Origin: CAZKNF01 sp964554105
GTDB taxonomy: Bacteria; Bacteroidota; Rhodothermia; Rhodothermales; VXPQ01
DNA length: 16,551 nt
Direction of reading: 5' to 3'
Assembly (NCBI GenBank): GCA_964554105.1
Contig: CAZKNF010000076.1
Location: forward strand, 1-16,551
Part shown: piece after piece, positions 7,731-14,268 of the stretch
Position numbering within the stretch: position 1 is the first letter of the stretch
Layout: each line of letters starts with the position of its first letter
Notes under the pieces: generated by a model
The model's input: the letters and a program-made list of their open reading frames with translations, nothing else
Told to the model about the DNA's origin: nothing
The model's database searches: none
Made by a program: the position numbers and the translations under genes

Positions 7731-9464
7731 GTGCGTCAGACTGATTTTCATAGATTGTGCGCCGGCTTGCTCTCCATCATCGTGCTGACTGGATCGATGC
7801 CAGCCGAAGCTCAGCAGGGCACGGCACCGGACAGTACGGATGTCAGATTCTATGTGGATGGAGGGACGGACTCGGACCCGATCTCCCAAGACAGCCTCCT
7901 GGTAAACGCCTACGCTCTGGTAGATTCGTTTCGAGCTGAAGGCCGCTACTTTGCTGCCGTGGATTCTCTTTCCGATGGCCAGGCATTCATCTCGAAGGGT
8001 CCGCTCGTCCGAATTGACGAAATAGACCTCCAGGGTCTGCCCTACGAAGAATTGGAGAGCATTCGTCTGGCGATGAACACTCGCGAAGGACGAGTTCTCG
8101 AATCGGCAGTGCTGGAGGCCGACATCGGTGTAATTCTGTCGAGGTATGAATCAGATGGGTACTCGCTGGCATCTGTATCGGTCGACGAAATCGGCCCCTC
8201 GGGTGCGGGCGGCCTAAAGATCGCAATTCGGATTTCGAAAGGTCCTCGACTCCGTATCAAACGTATTGAACTCCCCGGTGCCGACAGAACCAGTGCGTCC
8301 TTCGTCGCGCGGCTCATCGGACACAAGTCCGGCGCAATGCTCGATAATTATCATCCCGAACTCATACGGCACCAATTGGAGGAGACGGGCTTGTTCGAGA
8401 CTGTGGGATCACCCGAGTTAATAATCGAGCCGGATACGGCGGCCATACTGGTCGTTCCGCTCACGGAAGCCGACCCTGGAAGCTTCGATCTTGTCCTCGG
8501 CTATCAGCCGCCGCAGGGCCCGGGCGGCAGCGGCAGTTTGGTGGGAAATGGACGTTTGGAACTACGAAACATCCTCGGTGGCGGCCGGCGAATGTCGATT
8601 CGGCTTAACAGGATGCCCGGTGACGTGAGCAGCGTCGAAATAGAAGCGGCCGATCCGTTCCTGTTCGGATTGCCGATTGGCCTCGAAGGTGGCTTCCATG
8701 GATTGGAACAGGATTCAACCTACGCGAAGCAGGCGTATCGCGGCGAAGCTTCGTATAGATTCGAGCAAGGGTTGAGCGCATCGGCCGGTTTCAGTCGAGA
8801 AGTGACCCGACCTGGCCAGGCCGGGCTGCGCCTCGCGCCGAGCGGGAGACAGGTGATTCCGCGTTCGGATACCTGGTTCCTGGGGATCGGGGTCCGATAT
8901 GAGAATGTCGATCGCCGCATCAATCCGACTCGAGGGTTCTTTATCGAGACGAATCTCGAGAGCGGCAGCAAGGAATTCGTCGATCGCCGAGCTGTCGAAG
9001 GCGATACGACCAGCATCGTGAGACAGGGTGATCAGCGGCGGCTGCACGGTTCGGCGCGGTTTTTCGTGCCTGCGTTCAGCAGACAGGTAATCGTGCTAGG
9101 TGGAGAGGGAGGATTGCTGCTGAGCGATGCGTACGACAGGAGCGATCTGTTCCGATTTGGAGGCGCGACCAGTCTACGTGGCTATGATGAAGAGCAGTTC
9201 CTGGGCCGAATTGTGGCACGAGCGCTCGCGGAGTATCGCTTCTTGATCGATCGTGTATCGTTCGCTTATGCCTTTCTCGACGCCGGCTACGTTGACCGAC
9301 CCGACACACCAGATCTGACGCCGGTGCGGGAATTTCGACCGGGTTACGGAATCGGCATTCAGTTTCGGACGGCGATCGGTATCGTAAACGTCAGTGCCGC
9401 TCTTAATCCAGAAAGTGGTCCGACGGATGCACGCATTCATGCCGGGCTTTCGTTCGGCCTTTAG
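7731..9464 (+). CDS. BamA/TamA-type (Omp85) outer-membrane protein
   Basis: The 577-residue product has a signal peptide (to about residue 28, ending PAEAQ), a periplasmic part with about two POTRA-like repeats (about 90-170 and 172-245) and a C-terminal beta barrel (about 250-577). Diagnostic features are the loop-6 motif FRFGGATSLRGYDEEQF with R483-G484-Y485, and the closing strand ending in HAGLSFGL with an aromatic near the C-terminus. The family inserts or translocates proteins at the outer membrane. At this size and with few POTRAs it is unlikely to be the main BamA and is better read as a TamA-like or lineage-specific paralogue. The start is a GTG at 7731, chosen because it is the first start in frame before the signal peptide; its ribosome site is poor. 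rsmE follows 14 bp after the stop. Confidence 0.88.
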   Translation: MRQTDFHRLCAGLLSIIVLTGSMPAEAQQGTAPDSTDVRFYVDGGTDSDPISQDSLLVNAYALVDSFRAEGRYFAAVDSLSDGQAFISKGPLVRIDEIDLQGLPYEELESIRLAMNTREGRVLESAVLEADIGVILSRYESDGYSLASVSVDEIGPSGAGGLKIAIRISKGPRLRIKRIELPGADRTSASFVARLIGHKSGAMLDNYHPELIRHQLEETGLFETVGSPELIIEPDTAAILVVPLTEADPGSFDLVLGYQPPQGPGGSGSLVGNGRLELRNILGGGRRMSIRLNRMPGDVSSVEIEAADPFLFGLPIGLEGGFHGLEQDSTYAKQAYRGEASYRFEQGLSASAGFSREVTRPGQAGLRLAPSGRQVIPRSDTWFLGIGVRYENVDRRINPTRGFFIETNLESGSKEFVDRRAVEGDTTSIVRQGDQRRLHGSARFFVPAFSRQVIVLGGEGGLLLSDAYDRSDLFRFGGATSLRGYDEEQFLGRIVARALAEYRFLIDRVSFAYAFLDAGYVDRPDTPDLTPVREFRPGYGIGIQFRTAIGIVNVSAALNPESGPTDARIHAGLSFGL

Positions 9465-9478
9465 CACATAGCCTACCC

Positions 9479-10213
9479 GTGACTACGAGCTTCTACATTC
9501 CACCGGATTACTTCCATCGTGATCGAGTGACACTGCCGGCTGACGAGGCACGCCACGCACTAAAGGTGCTTCGGAACGGTGCCGGCGATGAAATCGTGGC
9601 GGTTGACGGTGTGGGAGGATGGTACCGAATTGAGCTTACTCACGTCGATGCTCGCACGGCCGGAGGACGAATACTCGAGCACAGAGAGGATGTCGGGGAG
9701 CCTCCGTTCGACCTCACCCTTGCCATTGCCGTAATCAAGCAGCGCAGCCGATTCGAGACTTTCCTGGAAAAAGCCGTGGAGTTGGGGGTAAACACGATTG
9801 CACCGATTACCACGGAACGCACAATAAAGGAGACGATTCGAGAACAGCGTGCTGAAAACATCCTTGTATCTGCTATGAAGCAGTGCGGTCGGAGCCGTAT
9901 GCCGCAGCTCAGGGCGCCCGTTGCTTTCGACGAATTTCTCGAAACGGCAATGGAGACGCCGGCGCCGGTCGTCAGACTCATCTGCCACGAGGGCGCGGAC
10001 GTACAGACGACGCTTTCGGAAGCACTCGCGATGGAAAACGAAGTGAATCGGATTACCGTCCTAATCGGTCCGGAAGGCGGATTCACCGACACTGAAGTCG
10101 AAAAGGCTAACGAAGGAGGTTTCGCGACGGTATCATTGGGCACGCGTCGGCTGCGGGCGGAAACAGCGGCAATCGCCGTAACTGCGGCCGTGATGCTCGC
10201 CTACGAGCGATAA
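9479..10213 (+). CDS. rsmE: 16S rRNA (uracil-1498-N3) methyltransferase RsmE
   Basis: The 244-residue product methylates N3 of U1498 in 16S rRNA of the small subunit using S-adenosylmethionine. It has an N-terminal PUA-like RNA-binding domain (about 1-70, including DEARHALKVLR) and a C-terminal SPOUT methyltransferase domain with the trefoil knot. Family motifs are KAVELGVNTIAPI (98-110), QCGRS (135-139), LIGPEGGFTDTE (195-206) and SLGTRRLRAETAAI (219-232), the last two forming the cofactor site. Length is normal. The start is a GTG at 9479, 14 bp after the BamA-like gene, implying co-transcription with it. Confidence 0.96.
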   Translation: MTTSFYIPPDYFHRDRVTLPADEARHALKVLRNGAGDEIVAVDGVGGWYRIELTHVDARTAGGRILEHREDVGEPPFDLTLAIAVIKQRSRFETFLEKAVELGVNTIAPITTERTIKETIREQRAENILVSAMKQCGRSRMPQLRAPVAFDEFLETAMETPAPVVRLICHEGADVQTTLSEALAMENEVNRITVLIGPEGGFTDTEVEKANEGGFATVSLGTRRLRAETAAIAVTAAVMLAYER

Positions 10214-10289
10214 GCTCCGGGTATGCCTTGATTCGTGCAATCTTGGAAAGTTTTCGGATCATCCCGATTAACGAGAATTTGAGAGCGAT

Positions 10290-10868
10290 ATGAAGAATCT
10301 TACTGAGAACATGATTCGTTCGGAGGAGCTTGTGGACGGCAAGCTTCTAAAGGTATTTCGGGATGACGTGGAACTGCCCGACGGCAACGAAGCGATCCGG
10401 GAGTGGATCGATCATCCTGGTGCGTCGGCGGTCGTGCCGATTTTTGAGGATGGCACGACCCTGCTGGTTCGCCAATTTCGATATCCGTCCAGGCGTACGT
10501 TTCTCGAGGTGCCGGCAGGCAAAATAGATACACCGGATGAGGATCCGCAGGATGTCGCTGCCCGAGAGCTCGAAGAGGAAACCGGATGGCGCGGCCACCG
10601 GTTTTCAGCCCTTGGTTCACTGTATCCGTGCATCGGATACAGCAACGAGATTATCCACTTTTATCTCGCAGAAGAGCTCGAGAAGGGGGAACGCGATCTA
10701 AGTGACGGGGAGTTCATGGAGATCGTGCCGATAGGCTTTGAAGAAGCGGTCGATCTCGTCACGTCCGGAGAAATCGTGGACATGAAATCTGCCGTAGCGC
10801 TTTTATTTGCACGGACCGCGCTGGAAAAGAGGAAACAGGAAGAGGTCGAGGCAACGAAGCTCCGGTGA
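10290..10868 (+). CDS. NUDIX hydrolase, ADP-ribose pyrophosphatase type
   Basis: The 192-residue product is predicted to split ADP-ribose (or a similar nucleoside diphosphate sugar) into AMP and ribose 5-phosphate. The fold signature is clear: TTLLVRQFRYPSRRTFLEVP leads into the NUDIX box, AGKID at 76-80, E84, and R92-E93-L-E-E96-E97-T-G-W with the metal-binding glutamates. A proline in LYPCIGYSNEIIHFYLA about 13 residues beyond the box is the pattern typical of ADP-ribose-type members. The box has one extra residue between its glycine and first glutamate (TPDE where many relatives have PGE). The ATG at 10290 has a modest GAGAG ribosome site. It follows rsmE by 76 bp in the same direction. 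Confidence 0.92.
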   Translation: MKNLTENMIRSEELVDGKLLKVFRDDVELPDGNEAIREWIDHPGASAVVPIFEDGTTLLVRQFRYPSRRTFLEVPAGKIDTPDEDPQDVAARELEEETGWRGHRFSALGSLYPCIGYSNEIIHFYLAEELEKGERDLSDGEFMEIVPIGFEEAVDLVTSGEIVDMKSAVALLFARTALEKRKQEEVEATKLR

Positions 10869-10963
10869 AATCGGCCTTATCGCCGCAATCGGAACTGTGA
10901 ATCCGCGACGATATTGATCTTCGACGATCCAGCGTCGTACCTTGTCTACAATAGCAAATCTAT

Positions 10964-10971
10964 AAAGGAAG
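10964..10971 (+). promoter_or_regulatory. ribosome binding site of secG
   Basis: AAAGGAAG ends three bases before the ATG at 10975. It supports this short gene's start. Confidence 0.6.
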
Positions 10972-10974
10972 CTG

Positions 10975-11352
10975 ATGTTTACATTTATTATTGTACTGAT
11001 CGGATTAATTGCGGTCTTAATCACATTTGTCGTCCTCGTGCAGAGCGGCAAAGGCGGAGGGCTGGCGGGTATTGCTTCAGGAGGCGCAACGACGCAGATT
11101 CTTGGCGCTAGGCAGGCACCGGACGTGCTTGAGAAGGCCACATGGACGCTGGCCACACTCTTCATCGTGCTCTGCATCTTGAGCAATTTCGCGATTGATC
11201 GCGGCGAGGTGCAGGAAAGCGTCATACAGCAGCGTGCGCAGGAGCAGCAATCCGAGCAGCCGCTTCTTCCGCCGGGTGAACAGGAAGGACTCCCACAAGA
11301 ACAGGCTCCTGCACCACCCAATCAGCAACAGATCCCCGCACCGACCGAATAA
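10975..11352 (+). CDS. secG: preprotein translocase subunit SecG
   Basis: The 125-residue product is the small accessory subunit of the SecYEG channel in the inner membrane. It has two transmembrane helices (about 2-23 and 56-76) joined by the conserved loop LVQSGKGGGLAGIASGGATT, then VLEKATWTLATLFIVL. The first 78 residues cover the whole conserved SecG core. The remaining 45 or so are Gln/Pro/Glu-rich (for example QQRAQEQQSEQPLLPPGE) and probably disordered, an extension common in this family. It is the last gene of the plus-strand block and is followed by a hairpin at 11363-11389. Confidence 0.95.
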   Translation: MFTFIIVLIGLIAVLITFVVLVQSGKGGGLAGIASGGATTQILGARQAPDVLEKATWTLATLFIVLCILSNFAIDRGEVQESVIQQRAQEQQSEQPLLPPGEQEGLPQEQAPAPPNQQQIPAPTE

Positions 11353-11362
11353 GCCGAGCAGC

Positions 11363-11389
11363 AGTTGCGAGCCCCGAGGGGTCGCAACT
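11363..11389 (+). terminator. hairpin terminator after secG
   Basis: AGTTGCGA (11363-11370) pairs perfectly with TCGCAACT (11382-11389), and CCC/GGG can extend the stem inside, closing a small loop. It begins ten bases after the secG stop codon and lies between the converging secG and rnpB transcripts. There is no strong T-run after it on the plus strand, only CCCCTTTCTGTTG about 15 bases on, so termination efficiency is uncertain. Confidence 0.6.
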
Positions 11390-11430
11390 CGCTCGCTGAT
11401 GCGCCCCTTTCTGTTGAAGGATCCTGAATA

Positions 11431-11446
11431 CCGCCCCGAAGGGCGG
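11431..11446 (-). terminator. UUCG-loop hairpin downstream of rnpB
   Basis: On the minus strand CCGCCC-TTCG-GGGCGG forms a six-pair GC stem with a stable UUCG-type tetraloop just past the 3' end of the RNase P RNA. It lacks a clear U-tract, so it may end transcription or protect and delimit the RNA 3' end before processing. Confidence 0.5.
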
Positions 11447-11449
11447 CGG

Positions 11450-11862
11450 CCGTTCCCCGCCTGTAAGCCGAATTCTGTCTGATCCGATCGACCGCCGTCG
11501 TGGCCGGGCCGGACGAGACCGTCATTTATCTGGGGCTGCCGTCGCCGACAGCCTCTAGCAGCCTACCCGCGCCATACCCGGCGGGCCACCGTCTCCGCTT
11601 TCGCGGATTGGCGCTGTTTGGCCTTGCACTCCGTGGGGTTTGCCTAGCCGCTCCGGTCGCCCGGAACGCTGGTGGGCTCTTACCCCACCATTTCACCCAT
11701 CACCTGTGCGCCTTGCGGCGCCATCGGCTGGAATTCTTTCTGTTGCACATGCCGTCACCGCCTTGCGGCGGCGCCTTCCCGTTAGGAAGCACGGTGCCCT
11801 GCAGTGTTCGGACTTTCCTCCCCGACATCGTGTGTCGAGGCGACGGTCCGGCGGGGTCCTTT
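11450..11862 (-). ncRNA. rnpB: RNase P RNA, bacterial type A
   Basis: This is the catalytic RNA of ribonuclease P, which removes 5' leaders from precursor tRNAs. On the minus strand the universal core blocks occur in order: GAGGAAAGTCC (11820-11810), TGCAACAGAAA (11747-11737), GGTGGGGTAAGAGCCCACC (11689-11671), GCAAGGCCAAACAG, GGTAGGCTGC with TAGAGG, ATAAATGAC (11529-11521) and ACAGAATTCGGCTTA (11478-11464). The ends are placed by helix P1, CCCCGCC (11856-11850) pairing with GGCGGGG (11461-11455), and P2, GACCGTC pairing with GACGGTC. Exact termini may be off by several bases. The 5' end begins about ten bases after the stop codon of the upstream coiled-coil protein gene. Confidence 0.96.
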
Positions 11863-11871
11863 CAATTCGGA

Positions 11872-12630
11872 CTACGCGCTCATCCCTTCTACAGTCTCGA
11901 AGTACAGATCGCTATCAACGATGATGCGTCCCGTATGCTCACAGGCGACGATCCGGTTGCCTTGTCGGATTTCGACCTGACGCTGCGGGGGAACGGCGAA
12001 TCCGGCGGCGGCGCCCCTCTCCAGAGGGACTACGGCGCGGCCGTCACGGAGACGATTTCGAAGTCGGCTGTAGGCACGGAGATAACGCGCGTCAACCTCT
12101 TCAGCGGCTTCATCGCGCATGCTCTGAAGCGCACCCTGTTCCTGCTTCGTGTCGTCGAGAACTTCTTTCAGATCGTTCTGCTTGCTCTTAAGAATCTCGT
12201 CTAGCTCTTCCAGCCTGGACTGCGCCGATTCTATCGCCAGCGTATGGTTCTCTGCGTTCTCGTTGATCTCCTGAATCTTGTTCTGCGCATCCACAATCCG
12301 CTGCTTCTGGGATTCGATCTCCTTCGTCAGCGCGTCGTATTCACGGTTGTTGCGTACCTGAAGCTGCTGTTCCTCATACTTCTTGATCAGCAATTCTGCT
12401 TCTTCTATATCAACGCCTGCCTGGCGCTGGGCCGCCTCGTTCTCCTTCTCTTCCTGCTTAAGATTTTCTATTCTAGTTTCCAGCCCTTCCTTCTCGTCCT
12501 CCAGATCCCGAATTTCATCCGGCAGATCGCCACGCAGCTTTTCAATCTGATCGATCCGGCTATCGACATGCTGCAGCCGTATAAGGGCTTTTAGCTGTTC
12601 ACCGATACTTGTTTCCTGAACTGTAGGCAT
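11872..12630 (-). CDS. coiled-coil protein of the C4 zinc-ribbon (CdsZ/HP0958-like) family with degenerate zinc site
   Basis: The 252-residue product has a long antiparallel coiled coil (about residues 12-185, rich in Glu, Lys, Gln) containing the family motif VRNNREYDALTKEIE (92-106). A short C-terminal domain normally binds zinc through two CxxC pairs. That domain is recognisable from VPPQRQVEIRQGNRIVACEH and GRIIVD, but only C230 remains. The first pair is replaced by ERGAAAGFAVPP, two residues shorter than a normal CxxC knuckle, and the last cysteine is Thr (CEHTGR). Zinc binding is therefore unlikely. The exact molecular role of the family is not settled. The frame is intact, so this is not a frameshift. 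It lies downstream of the NIF3 gene (214-bp gap) and immediately before rnpB. Confidence 0.88.
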   Translation of the reverse strand: MPTVQETSIGEQLKALIRLQHVDSRIDQIEKLRGDLPDEIRDLEDEKEGLETRIENLKQEEKENEAAQRQAGVDIEEAELLIKKYEEQQLQVRNNREYDALTKEIESQKQRIVDAQNKIQEINENAENHTLAIESAQSRLEELDEILKSKQNDLKEVLDDTKQEQGALQSMRDEAAEEVDARYLRAYSRLRNRLRDGRAVVPLERGAAAGFAVPPQRQVEIRQGNRIVACEHTGRIIVDSDLYFETVEGMSA

Positions 12631-12844
12631 TCGCTGCTCGCTCTTATCCTTGATGCTTATCTTGTCAACAGTACGATAAAAAGTAACGGTATCGGTGCAC
12701 GAAAGTTCGACGCCGCAGTCCCTGGCAGCCGGTCCATAGATAAGTTTTCATCGAAGATGTCGATTGTAAAGGGCGGCACGTTCCAGCGAAAAGCACGACC
12801 TGGTGAGATCGACGCAACCTCCGATTCACTCCTGAAAATTGGCG

Positions 12845-13666
12845 TCACAAAGAGGTCGGGAATCTACGTACGGGACTGGTGCGGGTCGAAGTGTTTCGCC
12901 ACTCAACGTCCGGAAATCGCTTCGTGAGCGCTTTCCGAAGGAGGTCCACAGTCATCGCTTCCGTCTCATAATGGCCGGCGTCGATCAATGCCATTCGGGG
13001 GCGGCCCTGTACATCGAGCACCTTGAAAAACTCATGGTACTTGATATCGGAGGTCACGTACGCATCCGCCTCTGCTTCAAGGGCGAGTTCGATCAGATCT
13101 GCACCCGCGCCTCCGCAGACGGCAACGCGACGGACAATAACATCCGGGATGCCGGCGTAGCGAACGGATCCAGCGTCCAGTCGTTTGGAGACGCGAGCCA
13201 GGAATTCGTTCAGCTTCATTGAACGGTCTAGCGAGCCGATGGCGCCCAGTCCCGCAGAAGGATCATCATCCCCCGCAAGAAAGGAAAGATCACGTATTCC
13301 GAGTGTCTGACCGAGCGCAAACGATACGCCTCCGGGCGCTGCGTCGAGATTCGTGTGAATGCTGTACAGGGCGATCCGAGACTCGGCAAGGCGAAGCGCG
13401 AGATTAGAAGAAAACGTTTTCGGTGTGAGGTGCCGAAGGGGTCGAAAGATGAGGGGATGATGGCTGATGATGAGTGAAGCTCCCAGATCGGCAGCCTCCT
13501 GGAGCACGCCGGGCGTCATGTCCAGTGCGATCACCGCCATCTGAACCTCGGCAGCAGGGTCGCCTACCTGAAGGCCGACATTGTCATACGACTGCGCGGA
13601 AGACGGCGGCGCCCATTCTTCCAAATACTGTGCAACGTCGGCAATGCTGGGCAGGGCGGTGGTCAT
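12845..13666 (-). CDS. NIF3/DUF34-family dinuclear metal protein
   Basis: The 273-residue product belongs to the NIF3-like (YbgI/YqfO) family, which forms toroidal hexamers with a two-metal centre per subunit. It is often annotated as GTP cyclohydrolase I type 2, though the physiological reaction is unproven. Family motifs are SYDNVGLQVGD (26-36), ISHHPLIF (67-74, H69 and H70), SIHTNLD (102-108, D108), SDIKYHEF (206-213) and DAGHYETE (229-236, H232 and E236), giving the full metal ligand set. At 273 residues it is the short form lacking the inserted domain found in about 370-residue relatives. It is divergent from the RpiB-like gene across 134 bp, and upstream in the same direction of the zinc-ribbon-family gene. 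Confidence 0.94.
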   Translation of the reverse strand: MTTALPSIADVAQYLEEWAPPSSAQSYDNVGLQVGDPAAEVQMAVIALDMTPGVLQEAADLGASLIISHHPLIFRPLRHLTPKTFSSNLALRLAESRIALYSIHTNLDAAPGGVSFALGQTLGIRDLSFLAGDDDPSAGLGAIGSLDRSMKLNEFLARVSKRLDAGSVRYAGIPDVIVRRVAVCGGAGADLIELALEAEADAYVTSDIKYHEFFKVLDVQGRPRMALIDAGHYETEAMTVDLLRKALTKRFPDVEWRNTSTRTSPVRRFPTSL

Positions 13667-13800
13667 TCTCGATGGATGGACTCGTGGAAAGTGACAGCGG
13701 GATCAAAAACTAATCCGATCGGTCGAGGTTCGCTTCGAAGGCTTGCACTTGATCGCAACAGTCACAAAAGCAGTTCTGCGGACGAAAGGCGCATTGTGAG

Positions 13801-14250
13801 ATGAAAATAGCCGTCAGTACCGACGAACGATCCGACATTGTAGACACTCTGCTCGACGAGCTCGAGAAGAGAGGACATGAAACGCTATATTTCGGACCTG
13901 AGGCGGAGGGCGAGTCCTCCGACTGGCCGGACGTGACGGTCGCCGCAATCCAGAGCATCAAAGATGGTGACGCTGACGAAGCGATCGTAATGTGCTGGAC
14001 CGGCACGGGATGTTCAATCGCTGCCAATAAGGTGCCGGGAATCCGAGCAGCATTGTGTCAGGACGCCGAAACGGCACGGGGAGCTCGCATCTGGAATCAC
14101 GCAAACGTGCTTGCGCTTAGCCTTCGCACGACGGCCCCGGCAGTGCTGGGAGAGATACTGGACAATTGGTTCGCGACACCATTCAGTGAGGATGAATGGA
14201 ATCTCCAGCAGATCAAGAGAATTCGCGACCTGGAAGAGAAGGGCGCCTGA
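13801..14250 (+). CDS. RpiB/LacA/LacB-family protein with altered active site
   Basis: The 149-residue product has the ribose-5-phosphate isomerase B fold and length. It opens MKIAVSTDER and contains CWTGTGCSIAANKVPGIRAA (65-84) and NHANVLALSLRTT. Compared with known RpiB enzymes, the base/nucleophile cysteine of CGTGxG is kept (C65) but its next residue is Trp. The DH pair of the N-terminal SDHAG motif is missing (STDERSD), the histidine of the HND motif aligns with W98 (IWNHANV), and the C-terminal GRHxxR phosphate-binding segment is replaced by DEWNLQQIKR. The fold assignment is solid. That it interconverts ribose and ribulose 5-phosphate is doubtful, and another phosphosugar may be the substrate. 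The stop codon lies inside a hairpin shared with the converging aminotransferase gene. Confidence 0.85.
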   Translation: MKIAVSTDERSDIVDTLLDELEKRGHETLYFGPEAEGESSDWPDVTVAAIQSIKDGDADEAIVMCWTGTGCSIAANKVPGIRAALCQDAETARGARIWNHANVLALSLRTTAPAVLGEILDNWFATPFSEDEWNLQQIKRIRDLEEKGA

Positions 14251-14268
14251 GCTGTCGGAGCTTAGGCG
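14244..14268. terminator. hairpin spanning both stop codons of a convergent gene pair
   Basis: CGCCTGAGCT (14244-14253) and AGCTTAGGCG (14259-14268) form a ten-position stem around the five-base loop GTCGG. There is one G-U wobble in the plus-strand RNA and the corresponding A-C mismatch in the minus-strand RNA. It contains the TGA of the RpiB-like gene (14248-14250) and the TAA of the aminotransferase gene (14264-14262), which are only 11 bp apart. It is probably a bidirectional terminator or 3'-end stabiliser. The minus-strand continuation is pyrimidine-rich (CCCTTCTCTTCC), while the plus side has no T-run. Confidence 0.55.

Noticed and set aside
10803..11321. 172-codon minus-strand frame opposite the nudix and secG genes
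   Set aside because: It overlaps secG and the end of the NUDIX gene on the opposite strand, and its Cys/Ser-rich content is typical of a shadow frame.
11500..12204. 234-codon plus-strand frame over rnpB and the coiled-coil gene
   Set aside because: Its first half is the complement of the RNase P RNA and its second half the complement of a well-supported coding frame.
12631..12844. possible small gene or promoter between the NIF3 gene and the zinc-ribbon-family gene
   Set aside because: The 63-codon minus-strand frame here has no family features or ribosome site. TTGACA at 12663-12668 (minus) has no good -10 box at proper spacing and lies so close to the ATG that the transcript would be leaderless.
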